The notes under the pieces: model-generated
Told to the model about the DNA's origin: nothing
Database searches by the model: none
The model's input: the letters and a program-made list of their open reading frames with translations, nothing else
Shown here: positions 9,901 to 18,932 of the stretch, in pieces
Position numbering within the stretch: position 1 is the stretch's first letter
Layout: each line of letters starts with the position of its first letter
NCBI GenBank assembly: GCA_016787065.1
Contig: JAEUVD010000019.1
Location: 1 to 64,000 of the forward strand
Length of the DNA stretch: 64,000 nt
DNA from: Chitinophagaceae bacterium
GTDB taxonomy: Bacteria > Bacteroidota > Bacteroidia > Chitinophagales > Chitinophagaceae
Direction of reading: 5' to 3'
Program-made: the position numbers and the translations under genes

Positions 9901-10748
9901 AAGGAAGCATTCAACGAGAAGCCCATAAATGGCTCTTTATAATCTTTACCTTTACGCTTGATACTTACCAAAGGACCAGAAAGATCAATAGATAATAAAT
10001 TATTGTTGTAACCTTCCACAGAATGTTGGAAGTTAATGGAACCACCTAATTCAGGTGAAATACCACGCGTTGTAATTACAGGGAAACCTCCAGTTGCATT
10101 ACCATATTTGGCACTTAATCCATTACTCATTAATTGAATAGAGGTTATACTATTAGGAGGCAAGTTGATATTTCGTGAGCCACGAATCATAACACCATCA
10201 ATCATGTACATGGTACCTGAGGAACGGTCACCACCAATACTGATACCGGCATCACCTTGACGACGTTGGTAAATTCCTCCTAAGTTAGAAACAATGTCAC
10301 CGGTATTTACCGTAGCTTGTTTCGATATAAATTCTTTATCCAAGGTTTTATTATTCGGTGTACCGGGATCAACCAATTTACGTTCCGATCTAATGGTAAC
10401 GGTAGTAAGTTCTTTACCGGCTTCAGCCTTCACCATTTTAACGTCTTGGACCTTTTTTCCGTTCGGTGTTACCTGAACATCTTTAATTTCATACGCCGGG
10501 TAACCGAGGTAAGTAACTTTCAACGTGTACATACCAGGTTCAAGCGCTTTAATTTTATAATTTCCGTTCAAATCGGTTTTCGAACCAGCTTTCACTATAC
10601 CTCCTTGCATTGCAACAACAGAAGCAAAATCGAGTGGTTCATTTTTTTCGTTTGTAATTTTTCCGGTTATCTCACCAACAATAGATTGGCCGATGGCCGT
10701 TCCGGAGATAATCAAAAACAAAGTCAGAAGTCGTATGATTTTATTCAT
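6969..10748 (-). CDS. TonB-dependent receptor with carboxypeptidase-D-like N-terminal domain
   Basis: 1259 aa. After a signal peptide (MNKIIRLLTLFLIISGTAIG) there is a CarboxypepD_reg-like beta-sandwich (about 27-110: GEITGKITNEKNEPL, LDFASVV, DLNGNYKI). The plug domain follows (about 120-235), including MYMIDGVMIRGS and the GGFPVITTRG strand, and then a long barrel to a C-terminal aromatic residue (GFLFDF). It should import a large substrate, energised by TonB-ExbBD. It has no SusD partner next to it; the downstream genes are a secreted protein and a PorV-like protein, so it is not a standard polysaccharide-utilisation locus. It is the first gene of that operon. The substrate is unknown. Confidence 0.93.
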   Translation of the reverse strand: MNKIIRLLTLFLIISGTAIGQSIVGEITGKITNEKNEPLDFASVVAMQGGIVKAGSKTDLNGNYKIKALEPGMYTLKVTYLGYPAYEIKDVQVTPNGKKVQDVKMVKAEAGKELTTVTIRSERKLVDPGTPNNKTLDKEFISKQATVNTGDIVSNLGGIYQRRQGDAGISIGGDRSSGTMYMIDGVMIRGSRNINLPPNSITSIQLMSNGLSAKYGNATGGFPVITTRGISPELGGSINFQHSVEGYNNNLLSIDLSGPLVSIKRKGKDYKEPFMGFSLNASFNYDKDNNPTWQNYRLSDERLKQLEETPLVLNPNGNGQFVKTSEMVTSADFQRIKARRFGESMNANLIGKIDFQPTSQISVRLGTITTVSRVKGTGQYYSLFAPKGGSIVNDISSRNYIFFTHRLGKSFENEKKEDKKSAISDAYYTIQFTYQKDKQTSRNPEHGLNYFDYGYLGKFNTQRFSFYTLGKDSVTGLTGQRYFNDFAYNMTYTPAGMNPLLENYTKAVYNYSEQYNNPIANNTELQALGGLRNGDGPAATYSFFASPGTQITGTGSSEIDRATLTLDASLDIEQGKRNVLGKSPITHNIEFGLGYDQANNRYYNVAASGLWSLMRLISNRHIANLDLSNPIFTVGGQQYTKDQISTIDFSVFDTIKYNRLYDANQHARFDKELRKKLYNNQYDLSLIDIDSYDPSTFSIDMFSAEDLMINGAGYVTWGGYDYLGNRLKKQPSFNDFWTKKDSRGDYLRPIGSFRPIYMYGYILDQFSYKDLAFNIGLRVDRYDANQKVLKDPYSLYGVLTAGDIKDGTYNTAKGNTAPKVSSFDKDYVVYVDNNQSSNPTVVGYRKGDTWFDPYGKEIQDPSVLSELYSGGLPIQPWLLNKTDSIKSSNFNPNNSFDDYKPQVALSPRIQFTFPISDASLLYGNYDVVTQQPSSNSWVTPDDYYYMKERQSTINNANMRMEKGINYALGFQQALSKTSVVTIEAYYRERRNQIQIQRYNLAYPITYETYGNRDFSSTTGATVKLEFRRPKEKPVRLDINYTLQFAEGTGSGTNSQRSLLASGQPNLRTVFPLSVDSRHMLNVNVDYRLTYREVGGKWVGLRGPKIGKWYPFANAGINLGFRTRSGEPYTRFSQAVSLSGGDFNSSPIVGTVNGSRLPWNYELNVRIDKDIIINPRGKIKRFVNVYTYINNLLNTKNTLGVYGYSGLPTDDSYLQSPQGVQALSNIQFRDAYTSQYTYAMFSSGNLNLPRRIFVGFLFDF

Positions 10749-10782
10749 TTCTGAAAAATTTATTAAGCTTGTAAATATAGAG

Positions 10783-10815
10783 TAAAGATATTATTAAGGT
10801 TAAATTTTTTACAAA
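10783..10815 (-). promoter_or_regulatory. Candidate promoter of the TonB receptor operon
   Basis: On the minus strand TTTG (10815-10812) is followed after 21 nt by TATCTTTA (10790-10783), one base off the Bacteroidota -7 consensus TAnnTTTG. It lies 34 nt upstream of the receptor start codon. The spacing is 1-2 nt longer than ideal, so this is a moderate call. Confidence 0.45.
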
Positions 10816-10898
10816 TTTTAGAGATGAACCAAATGATTCAATCTATTAAATCTATACCAATAAGGTGAACATTAAAATACCTGAGATAAAGCGTTTTT

Positions 10899-12485
10899 TT
10901 AGCGTGCAACATTCACCGCTCTTTTCTCACGAATCACTGTAACTTTAATTTGTCCGGGGTATTGCATTTCCTTTTGAATACGATCGGCTATTTCAAAAGA
11001 GAGCTTATCACTTTCAGCATCACTTACTTTATCGGCTTCCACAATAACCCTTAATTCTCGTCCGGCTTGAATCGCATAAGCCTTTTCTACGCCGCCATAG
11101 CTCATGGCTAAACTTTCAAGGTCTTTAATACGCTCCAAATAACTTTGCATGATTTCACGACGAGCACCCGGACGGGCACCACTAATCGCATCGCAAGCTT
11201 GTATAATAGGAGAAATGATATAATTCATTTCCATTTCATCGTGATGCGCACCAATAGCATTCACTACCGAAGGATGCTCACCGTATTTCTCGGCCAACTT
11301 AGCTCCCAAAAGTGCGTGTGATAATTCTGATTCTTCGTCTGGCACTTTGCCTATATCGTGTAATAACCCTGCACGTTTAGCAAGTTTCGGATTAATACCT
11401 AACTCAGAAGCCATGATGGCACATAAATTAGCCGTTTCACGGGAGTGCATGAGCAAGTTTTGTCCGTACGACGAACGGAAACGCATCCGCCCTACCATTC
11501 GTACGAGCTCTTTGTGCAAGCCATGAATACCCATATCAATTACAGTACGTTCCCCAATTTCCATGATTTGTTCTTCAATGGCCTTCTTGGTTTTTTCTAC
11601 CACTTCTTCTATTCGGGCAGGGTGCATACGACCGTCTTGAACTAGTTTTTGTAAGGAAAGTCGGGCAATTTCTCTACGAACCGGATCAAATGAACTTAAA
11701 ATGATTGCCTCAGGTGTATCGTCTACCACTAAATCTACACCCGTGGCCGCTTCTAAGGCTCGAATATTTCTACCCTCACGACCAATGATTTGTCCTTTTA
11801 CATCATCACTTTCCAAGTTAAACACCGTAATTGAGTTTTCTACCGCTGTTTCGGCCGCTGTTCGTTGAATAGTTTGAATGATTATCTTCTTAGCTTCTTT
11901 ATTCGCCCGTGTTTTAGCTTCTTCCATTATCTCTTGCACATGAGCCATGGCTTCCGTTTTAGCCTCATTTTTGATAGCCTCTATGAGTTCTTTTTTGGCA
12001 TCGGCTGCATTTAAATTAGAAACCTTCTCGAGGCGTTTAATATGCTCTTCATGTTGCTTTCCGAGTTCTTCTTGCTTTTTTGAAACTACTTCAAGCTGAC
12101 GATCTAAATTCGTTTTCTTTTGTTCGTATTCTTGAATTTGTTGTTGTGCAGCGGTGGTTTTATCGGCAAGATCTTTCTCTTTTTGTTTTATACGGTTCTC
12201 GCTTTCCGATAATTTTTGGGTACGTTGCATGACTTGTTTCTCATGCTCCGTTTTCAACTGTAAAAAATGTTCTTTTGCCTCGAGTGCTTTCTTTTCTTTT
12301 AAGTTAGTTGCTTGTAATTCAGCTTCTTTAATTTTTTGTTCTGCTTCGGCGTTTATTCGATCTGCCTGGAGTTGGGCTTCCTCTACTAGTTTGGTGGTGT
12401 TTTTATTGAAAATTAATTTTCCGGCGAAAATCCCTACTAATAAGGCAATTACGCCCACAATGACGGTCATTATAATTGGATCCAT
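10899..12485 (-). CDS. rny: Ribonuclease Y
   Basis: 528 aa, the standard length for RNase Y. An N-terminal membrane anchor (about 4-23) is followed by a long charged coiled coil (about 30-195), a KH RNA-binding domain ([20 protein letters not shown] region) and an HD domain with [12 protein letters not shown] carrying the metal-binding HD pair. It is a membrane-bound endoribonuclease that initiates mRNA decay. The C-terminal domain ends [16 protein letters not shown]. The gene stands alone on its transcript as far as spacing shows (about 150 nt to either neighbour). Assignment is secure. Confidence 0.97.
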   Translation of the reverse strand: MDPIIMTVIVGVIALLVGIFAGKLIFNKNTTKLVEEAQLQADRINAEAEQKIKEAELQATNLKEKKALEAKEHFLQLKTEHEKQVMQRTQKLSESENRIKQKEKDLADKTTAAQQQIQEYEQKKTNLDRQLEVVSKKQEELGKQHEEHIKRLEKVSNLNAADAKKELIEAIKNEAKTEAMAHVQEIMEEAKTRANKEAKKIIIQTIQRTAAETAVENSITVFNLESDDVKGQIIGREGRNIRALEAATGVDLVVDDTPEAIILSSFDPVRREIARLSLQKLVQDGRMHPARIEEVVEKTKKAIEEQIMEIGERTVIDMGIHGLHKELVRMVGRMRFRSSYGQNLLMHSRETANLCAIMASELGINPKLAKRAGLLHDIGKVPDEESELSHALLGAKLAEKYGEHPSVVNAIGAHHDEMEMNYIISPIIQACDAISGARPGARREIMQSYLERIKDLESLAMSYGGVEKAYAIQAGRELRVIVEADKVSDAESDKLSFEIADRIQKEMQYPGQIKVTVIREKRAVNVAR

Positions 12486-12649
12486 GTTTCTTTATATATT
12501 GTATAGCATTCATATCTCGTTATAAATAATATGAATAATTGTTAAAAAATAATTATGCGAATATAATCGGTTTTTTGAATTATGCCACTTGGAGCTCCTA
12601 AAGCATCCTTTTCTCTACTTTTAGGCTTACGTACTACATCCATTCGAAC

Positions 12650-13291
12650 TTATTGCAAAAAAGGGTTATTCATCATTTCTAAACCGATAGTGGTTACAGG
12701 CCCATGTCCTGAGTGAACAGCAGTTTCAGGAGGTAAGGTAAATAACTTGGTTCGAATACTTTGAAGGAGGGTTTGGTGGTCGCCACCGGGCAAATCGCTT
12801 CGGCCAATACTCATTTGAAATAAAACATCACCACTTATAACCCAATTAGCGGCGGCATGATACAAACAAATACTCCCTGGCGAATGGCCGGGAGTAAGAA
12901 AAACCTCAAGCTTATCAGTCCCTAAGGTAATTTCCTCCCCTTCTTTGATGTATGCATCGGGTGTTTTAGGTAATTGATCGAATTTGAGTCCGTACATCTC
13001 TCCAAAAACATTTGCCGCATCGTACACCGGTTTATCGGCTTCATGAAAATAAAACGGAATTTGATACGCGCCTATGGTTTTTGCCACGCCAAAAACATGA
13101 TCGAGATGGGTATGGGTATTAATTATTTTGGTTGGTTTCAGGTTATGTGTTCGAATAAACGCATCATACGCTTCAAATTCGTTCGGGTAATACATACCAG
13201 GATCCACGAGAATAGCCTCCCCTTCTTGATTAAAGATGATATAAGTATTCTCCTGAAACGGATTAAAACAAAAACTTTGAATCGATAACAT
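12650..13291 (-). CDS. MBL-fold metallo-hydrolase (glyoxalase II-like)
   Basis: 213 aa from the chosen ATG at 13291; a longer in-frame start at 13330 would overlap the divergent gene and adds residues not typical of the family, so the inner start (MLSIQSFCFNPFQENTYII) is preferred. The zinc-binding motif is H60-T-H62-L-D64-H65, with later ligands in LTPGHSPGS and VISGDVLF, and a final GHGP motif. This is the glyoxalase II/YcbL-type small hydrolase class that cleaves thioesters such as S-D-lactoylglutathione analogues, or related substrates. It is divergent from the flavoprotein gene with 33 nt between starts. Substrate is unproven. Confidence 0.92.
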   Translation of the reverse strand: MLSIQSFCFNPFQENTYIIFNQEGEAILVDPGMYYPNEFEAYDAFIRTHNLKPTKIINTHTHLDHVFGVAKTIGAYQIPFYFHEADKPVYDAANVFGEMYGLKFDQLPKTPDAYIKEGEEITLGTDKLEVFLTPGHSPGSICLYHAAANWVISGDVLFQMSIGRSDLPGGDHQTLLQSIRTKLFTLPPETAVHSGHGPVTTIGLEMMNNPFLQ

Positions 13292-13324
13292 CCGGCAAAA
13301 ATAAAGACAGATTATCTTTAGCCC

Positions 13325-14542
13325 GTGCAAACAATTGTTGTGGTTGGCGGAGGCGCTTCCGGTTTCTTCTTTGCTATTGAATTAGCTTCTCTTAGAAAAG
13401 ACCTCGAAATTATTATTTTAGAAAAGAACCATGCGGTACTTCAAAAAGTAAAAGTGAGTGGTGGTGGGCGCTGTAACGTAACGCACGCATGCTTTCAACA
13501 AAGTACCTTATTGAAGAAATACCCTCGAGGGAAAAGTTTACTTAAGAAAACCTTACAACAATTTTCGCCCAAAGAAACGATGGCTTGGTTTGCTGCCCGT
13601 AAGGTGACCCTAGTTGAAGAAGCCGATGGACGCATGTTTCCTTCGTCTAATTCATCCCAAGAAGTCATTGACATGATGCTGTGCGAATGTGCTCGACTGA
13701 ACATTAATATTATAACAAAACAAGAAGTAATTGGCATAAAACCGAAAACGGATGGTTTTGATATTCTCTTAAAAACAGGAAAAACTATCGCAGCAAACGC
13801 GGTTATGATGGCTTGCGGAGGATTCCATAAAAAAGAACATTATGCATTTATTGAAGCACTCGGGCATACGATTGAAACACCACTACCCTCGCTCTTTACA
13901 TTCAATATTGCCCATAAAAAATTACATGAACTGATGGGGTTGAGCGCTATAGCTAGCGTAAAAATATCAGGTACACCGTATCAGGAAGAAGGCCCTGTGC
14001 TCATTACCCATTGGGGACTCAGCGGTCCGGCTGTGCTTCGCTTATCGGCTTTTGCTGCGGTAGAATTACATCAAAAAAATTATCAGGTTCAAATACAAGT
14101 AAACTGGCTCAACCAACCGGAACATTTAGTGCGTGAACAATGGCAAAGTATTCGAAATACCTTAGGTGCGCAACGCATGGAGCATAAAAACCCGTTTCAG
14201 TTACCGCAACGACTGTGGCATTATGTTTTAGACGAAAGTGGAATTCAAGCGCAAACGAAATGGAGTGAATTGAATGCAAAGGATCAAAACAAACTAATTC
14301 ATACCCTTTGCGCGCAGGAATTTGAAGTGAAAGGCAAAACCACCTTTAAAGAAGAATTTGTTACCTGCGGTGGTGTACGTCTTTCCGAGGTGAATACAAA
14401 AACGATGGAAAGCCTTCTTCTAAAGAATTTATTTTTTGGTGGTGAAGTGCTAGATGTGGATGGCATAACCGGGGGCTTTAATTTTCAACACGCCTGGGCT
14501 AGTGGTTTCGCCGCCGCGAGGGGTATGAGCGATGCGCTTTAA
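13325..14542 (+). CDS. HI0933/YhiN-family FAD-dependent flavoprotein
   Basis: 405 aa with a GTG start at 13325. The N terminus has the dinucleotide-binding motif VVVGGGASGFFFA (about 4-16), then LEKN and the family hallmark VSGGGRCNVTH. The C-terminal region has FVTCGGVRLSEVNTKTMES and LFFGGEVLDVDGITGGFNFQHAWASG, the closing FAD-binding motif. This BaiN/HI0933 family binds FAD and is widespread in bacteria; physiological roles are poorly settled. The gene is monocistronic as far as visible, divergent from the MBL hydrolase. The family call is firm, the reaction is not. Confidence 0.93.
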   Translation: MQTIVVVGGGASGFFFAIELASLRKDLEIIILEKNHAVLQKVKVSGGGRCNVTHACFQQSTLLKKYPRGKSLLKKTLQQFSPKETMAWFAARKVTLVEEADGRMFPSSNSSQEVIDMMLCECARLNINIITKQEVIGIKPKTDGFDILLKTGKTIAANAVMMACGGFHKKEHYAFIEALGHTIETPLPSLFTFNIAHKKLHELMGLSAIASVKISGTPYQEEGPVLITHWGLSGPAVLRLSAFAAVELHQKNYQVQIQVNWLNQPEHLVREQWQSIRNTLGAQRMEHKNPFQLPQRLWHYVLDESGIQAQTKWSELNAKDQNKLIHTLCAQEFEVKGKTTFKEEFVTCGGVRLSEVNTKTMESLLLKNLFFGGEVLDVDGITGGFNFQHAWASGFAAARGMSDAL

Positions 14543-14936
14543 CCTTTCGTGATAGTGTAATTTACTCTTAGCTATTATTTTATACTATAGTTCGACTAAA
14601 CTATTGGAACGCCGAAATTTATGATCATTTTGATTTGCGTTGATTTTTTGGGATTACTAAATTTCATATTTATTTATGATTTAATTCCTATAAATCGTAC
14701 ATCTTATCTCCGAAGATGAAAATCATAAAGAAATTTTTGCAAAAAGAAATCTTAATGAAACTGCCACATCGTAATAAAATCCTTCATCCAATTTAATCAT
14801 AACAATCCTAAAAAAATCCGCGTTCTAAAAGGATATAGGGGTTTAATTGATTTCTTTTAATAATCAATATCCATAGTTGTTTAAAGAGGTTGATTTAATT
14901 TATCTCGGAGAACAATAATTTCAAAATCGATGCAAC
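14543..14936. other. Intergenic region without recognisable gene
   Basis: This 394-bp A+T-rich stretch lies between the convergent ends of the flavoprotein and glycosyltransferase genes. I see no ORF with family features, no strong hairpin with a T-run and no tandem repeat. Confidence 0.5.
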
Positions 14937-15653
14937 TTACATTCTAAACAAACCGTATTTCAGAATGCAGTATATAGCGCGGAAACCATCTTTCCAACCA
15001 ATTTTCTTACCATCGGCATAGGTTCGACCATAATATGAAATACCAACTTCATAAATACGAATATTGGGTAAGCGCGAAATTTTTGCGGTTACTTCAGGTT
15101 CAAAGCCAAACCGTTGTTCTTTCAACTTTATTTTCTGTATCAGCTCGGTTCTGAAAACTTTATAACATGTTTCCATATCCGATAAATTCAAGTTGGTAAA
15201 CATATTTGAAATGAAGGTGAGAAAGCGATTGCCTATCGTATGCCAGAAAAACAAAATTCGATGTGGCTTACCTCCAATAAAGCGTGAGCCATAAACAACA
15301 TCGGCAAAACCATCTAATATAGGTTTCATTAAGATGTTGTACTCATTCGGATCATATTCTAAATCGGCATCCTGAATAATTAAATAATTACCGCTCGCCT
15401 CTTGAATGCCCCGATGCAAAGCTGCACCTTTACCCATGTTTTTAGGTTGGCGATAATATTGGATATTCAAATCGGGATTTTCGTTTTTGTAGCGTTCAAT
15501 GGCTTCTTCGGTATCATCTTTAGAACAATCGTTCACGATGATAATTTCCTTTTGAAGATTCCCAATTAAAGGAACTGCCTTAACCTTATTCAAAATAAGA
15601 TGAATGGTTTTCCCTTCATTATAAGCCGGTATTACTATGGATAGTTTTTCCAT
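14937..15653 (-). CDS. Family 2 glycosyltransferase (dolichyl-phosphate mannose synthase-like)
   Basis: 238 aa. GT-A fold motifs appear in order: [14 protein letters not shown] (nucleotide-sugar strand), [22 protein letters not shown] and the metal-binding acidic cluster [11 protein letters not shown], followed by VVYGSRF. This matches the DPM1/undecaprenyl-phosphate glycosyltransferase group that transfers a sugar from a nucleotide donor to a polyprenyl phosphate at the cytoplasmic membrane. There is no C-terminal membrane domain, as in the short soluble-type members. It is divergent from the LptF/G-type permease with about 106 nt between starts, so a shared regulatory region is possible. 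The donor sugar is not predictable. Confidence 0.92.
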   Translation of the reverse strand: MEKLSIVIPAYNEGKTIHLILNKVKAVPLIGNLQKEIIIVNDCSKDDTEEAIERYKNENPDLNIQYYRQPKNMGKGAALHRGIQEASGNYLIIQDADLEYDPNEYNILMKPILDGFADVVYGSRFIGGKPHRILFFWHTIGNRFLTFISNMFTNLNLSDMETCYKVFRTELIQKIKLKEQRFGFEPEVTAKISRLPNIRIYEVGISYYGRTYADGKKIGWKDGFRAIYCILKYGLFRM

Positions 15654-15759
15654 GATGAAAGCGGGGCAAATGTAAGTTAACCTGACTATTTTCCATACAC
15701 ATTCTTAGCTTTCAGAAATTAACGGGGCATTTCAGATTGTGCAACCTAAATTTGCCGCC

Positions 15760-16842
15760 ATGCTTATTAAAATCGATAAGTATATCTTACGAAATTTCTT
15801 GCTCACGTTTGTTTTTCTGCTGATCATTTTCTCGGCGATAGCGATTGTATTCGACTATACCGAAAAAATGAAAGACTTTGTAAAACGCAAACCGGCTGGT
15901 ATAGAAGTGTTGCATTATTTCGCCAATTTTCTGCCCTATATTCTGGCTCTACTGTTTCCGATTTTCATTTTCGTAGCAGTTATCTTATTCACATCACGAC
16001 TAGCGAATCGAAGTGAAATCATTGCCATACTCAATACCGGCATGACCTTTAAACGTTTTCTTCGACCTTATTTTTTAGGAGCCGCTATTATCTGTTCTGT
16101 TTTGTTATTGGCCAATCATTACATTATTCCGAAAGCCAATAAAAAGCGACTTCAATTTGAGGAGAAATATATTTGGGAACATTTGTATGAAGGAAGTCAT
16201 AATGAAATGCATATAAGAATTAGTCCTACCGAATATATCTATTTACAATCCTACAATCCGGATACCAAAACCGGCTTTCATTTTACGTATGAAAAAATAG
16301 AAGGCACACTTTTGAAGGAAAAATGGATGGCAGATAAATGCGTGTACGATAGTATTCGTAAAGGCTGGAAGCTGAGTGATATTGTTATTCAACGCAATGA
16401 TACCTTAAAAGAAAGTCTGGAAAAAGTAAAAGATCAGTTTAAGAAAATGGCTTTTGTTCCGGAGGATTTGGTAGTACGACGAGAGGGTAAGCAGATGATG
16501 ACATCACCACAGTTGAATGCCCATCTTCGGAAAGAAGAAGCTAAGGGAAGTGAGAATTTAAGTGAATATTATATTGAGAAATACCGACGAACGGCATCGC
16601 CTTTTTCTGCATTTATTTTAAGCATTATTGGTGCCTGTTTAGCGAGTAAAAAAGTGCGCGGAGGTAGTGGAGTTCATGTGGCTATCGGACTTATGATAAG
16701 TGCGGTGTATATTTTTATGATGCAGTTTACTACCACGTTTGCTATTAAAGGGAATCTGCATCCGATGATTGCAGTTTGGTTACCGAATGTGCTATTTAGT
16801 TTTGTTGCGTATGCTATTTATCGGCAACGGATAAAGGTGTAG
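15760..16842 (+). CDS. LptF/LptG-family permease (LPS export)
   Basis: 360 aa from the ATG at 15760 (MLIKIDKYILRNFLLTFVF); an in-frame GTG 21 nt upstream would add seven residues ahead of the family's usual start and is less likely. The protein has the YjgP/YjgQ layout: N-terminal transmembrane helices (about 12-115), a periplasmic domain (about 120-265) and three C-terminal helices (about 275-355). These proteins form the membrane core of the LptB2FG ABC transporter that extracts lipopolysaccharide from the inner membrane. Bacteroidota often encode F and G apart, and I cannot assign which this is. Confidence 0.92.
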   Translation: MLIKIDKYILRNFLLTFVFLLIIFSAIAIVFDYTEKMKDFVKRKPAGIEVLHYFANFLPYILALLFPIFIFVAVILFTSRLANRSEIIAILNTGMTFKRFLRPYFLGAAIICSVLLLANHYIIPKANKKRLQFEEKYIWEHLYEGSHNEMHIRISPTEYIYLQSYNPDTKTGFHFTYEKIEGTLLKEKWMADKCVYDSIRKGWKLSDIVIQRNDTLKESLEKVKDQFKKMAFVPEDLVVRREGKQMMTSPQLNAHLRKEEAKGSENLSEYYIEKYRRTASPFSAFILSIIGACLASKKVRGGSGVHVAIGLMISAVYIFMMQFTTTFAIKGNLHPMIAVWLPNVLFSFVAYAIYRQRIKV

Positions 16843-16858
16843 GAGGCTGCGGTTTTTT

Positions 16859-17658
16859 GGAACACGGATTTTTGGAACGCGGATTTTTGGAACACGGATG
16901 GAATGGATTTAAGGATGAACACAGATTTTATTTGGAACGCGGATTTATTAAGATTGTTAAGATAAAAATCTTTTCATCTGTCCATCTATTTAATCAGTGT
17001 TCTTTACTTTTAGTTGGAACACGGATGGAACGGATTTAGGGATGAACACGGATTTAAAAAGATTTTTAGACTTGTAATCCCTTTAATCTTTCCATCCATT
17101 TAATCTGTGTTCTTTAAATGTAGTTGGAACGCGGATTTTTGGAACACGGATGAAATGGATTTAAGGATGAACACAGATTTTATTTGGAACGCGGATTTAT
17201 TAAGATTGTTAAGATAAAAATCTTTTCATCTGTCCATCTATTTAATCAGTGTTCTTTACTTTTAGTTGGAACACGGATGGAAAGGATTTAGGGATGCACA
17301 CGGATTTAAAAAGATTTTTAGACTTGTAATCCCTTTAATCTTTCCATCCATTTAATCTGTGTTCTTTAAAGATAGTTGGAACGCGGATTTATTAAGATTG
17401 TTAAGATAAAAATCTTTTCATCTGTCCATCTATTTAATCAGTGTTCTTTACTTTTAGTTGGAACACGGATGGAATGGATTTAAGGATGAACACAGATTTG
17501 TTTTTTGGAACGCTGATTTATTAAGATTGTTATGATAAAATCTCATTAATCTTTCCATCCATTTAATCTGTATTCTTTAAATATTGTTGGAACGCGGATT
17601 TGTTAAGATTGTTAAGATAAAGATGCTAATAATCTGCCCATCCGTTTCATCTGTGTTC
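16859..17658. repeat. Seven imperfect hairpin-like repeat units in tandem
   Basis: The 911-bp gap between the permease and the dehydrogenase is almost filled by seven related units, at about 16859-17002, 17016-17112, 17126-17254, 17268-17364, 17378-17446, 17460-17575 and 17589-17658. Each begins GGAACACGGAT or GGAACGCGGAT and ends with a GTGTTC-like box (AATCTGTGTTC or AATCAGTGTTC; the sixth has TATTC). The end is the approximate reverse complement of the beginning (GAACACGGATGGAAtGGAT pairing with ATCCATTTAATCTGTGTTC), so each unit could fold into a stem. Units of two lengths alternate, and blocks about 252 bp apart are nearly identical (for instance from 16934 and from 17186), which shows recent duplication. 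No protein is supported here. Confidence 0.9.
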
Positions 17659-17753
17659 AATAATTAGAGTAGTCATAGGTAAAACACGCAACTTCTCAAC
17701 ATTCCTGCGTTTCTTCCGCACAACCCTTATATTTGCGCCCAAAAATTTGCAAT

Positions 17754-18932
17754 ATGGCTCAGGATTTATTTCAACATCCGGATTATTATCTTCTCGACGA
17801 TTTATTAACCGACGAACACAAACTCATTCGAGATACGGTTCGGGCGTGGATCAAGAAAGAGGTTAGTCCGAATATTGAACATTGGGCTCAAAACAACGAA
17901 TTTCCCAAACACTTAGTTCCTCAGATGGGTGAACTAGGCGTTTTCGGTCCTACCGTACCAATTGAATACGGCGGCGGCGGATTAGATTACATTTCCTATG
18001 GTTTGATGATGCAAGAAATTGAACGTTCTGATAGCGGTATGCGATCAACGGCAAGCGTTCAAGGTAGTTTGGTTATGTATCCAATATATGCCTATGGCAG
18101 CGAAGAACAACGTAAGAAATATTTACCCAAGTTAGCTTCCGGAGAGTGGTTAGGATGTTTCGGATTAACCGAACCCGATAGTGGTTCCGATCCGGGAAGT
18201 ATGATTACTAGTATAAAAGATGCCGGCGATCATGTAATACTAAACGGTGCTAAAATGTGGATTAGTAATGCCCCCTTTGCACAGGTAGCCGTTGTTTGGG
18301 CGAAAGATGAGCAAGGTGAAATTAGAGGTTTGATTGTAGAACGTGGCATGGAAGGTTTCACCACACCTGAAATTCACAACAAATGGAGTTTGCGAGCAAG
18401 CTGTACCGGTGAGTTGGTTTTCGATAATGTGAAAGTTCCAAAAGAAAATATTTTCCCGAATGTGAAAGGGTTGAAAGGCCCCTTAGGTTGTTTAACCAAA
18501 GCGCGTTACGGTATTGCTTGGGGAGCTTTAGGTGCTGCGATGGATTGTTACGATTCAGCATTACGTTATACGAAGGAACGTTCTCAATTCGGAAAGCCCA
18601 TTGCTTCGTTTCAGTTGCAACAAAAGAAATTGGCGGAGATGATAACAGAAATTACCAAAGGCCAATTACTGGTTTGGCGTTTAGGTGTTTTAATGAATGA
18701 AGGTAAAGCCACACCGCAACAAGTAAGTATGGCTAAACGAAACAGTTGCGAAATTGCATTGAATATTGCTCGCGATGCACGACAAATGCACGGTGGCATG
18801 GGTATTACAGGTGAATACCCGATCATGCGCCACATGATGAATTTGGAATCGGTAGTTACTTACGAAGGAACGCATGATATTCATTTATTGATTACCGGTA
18901 TGGATGTTACCGGCATCAATGCCTTTAAGTAA
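17754..18932 (+). CDS. Acyl-CoA dehydrogenase, glutaryl-CoA dehydrogenase-like
   Basis: 392 aa from the ATG at 17754 (MAQDLFQHPDYYLLDD); an upstream in-frame TTG is rejected. Motifs fit the GcdH branch: RSTASVQGSLVMYPIYAYGSEEQ in the substrate region (shown here only as RSTASVQGS), LTEPDSGSDPGSM around the FAD-binding loop, RYGIAWGALGAA and the catalytic glutamate in TYEGTHDIH (about residue 371). The enzyme would oxidise glutaryl-CoA to crotonyl-CoA in lysine/tryptophan breakdown, passing electrons to ETF. Other short-chain acyl-CoA dehydrogenases are the alternative. It overlaps the convergent UbiA-like gene by 8 nt. No pathway neighbours are present. Confidence 0.88.
   Translation: MAQDLFQHPDYYLLDDLLTDEHKLIRDTVRAWIKKEVSPNIEHWAQNNEFPKHLVPQMGELGVFGPTVPIEYGGGGLDYISYGLMMQEIERSDSGMRSTASVQGSLVMYPIYAYGSEEQRKKYLPKLASGEWLGCFGLTEPDSGSDPGSMITSIKDAGDHVILNGAKMWISNAPFAQVAVVWAKDEQGEIRGLIVERGMEGFTTPEIHNKWSLRASCTGELVFDNVKVPKENIFPNVKGLKGPLGCLTKARYGIAWGALGAAMDCYDSALRYTKERSQFGKPIASFQLQQKKLAEMITEITKGQLLVWRLGVLMNEGKATPQQVSMAKRNSCEIALNIARDARQMHGGMGITGEYPIMRHMMNLESVVTYEGTHDIHLLITGMDVTGINAFK

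Noticed and set aside
10317..10754. A 145-codon plus-strand frame opposite the TonB receptor
   Set aside because: It lies entirely antisense to a well-supported gene and has no family features.
16859..17658. CRISPR array
   Set aside because: Repeats are imperfect palindromes of variable length without regular unique spacers, and no cas genes are present.
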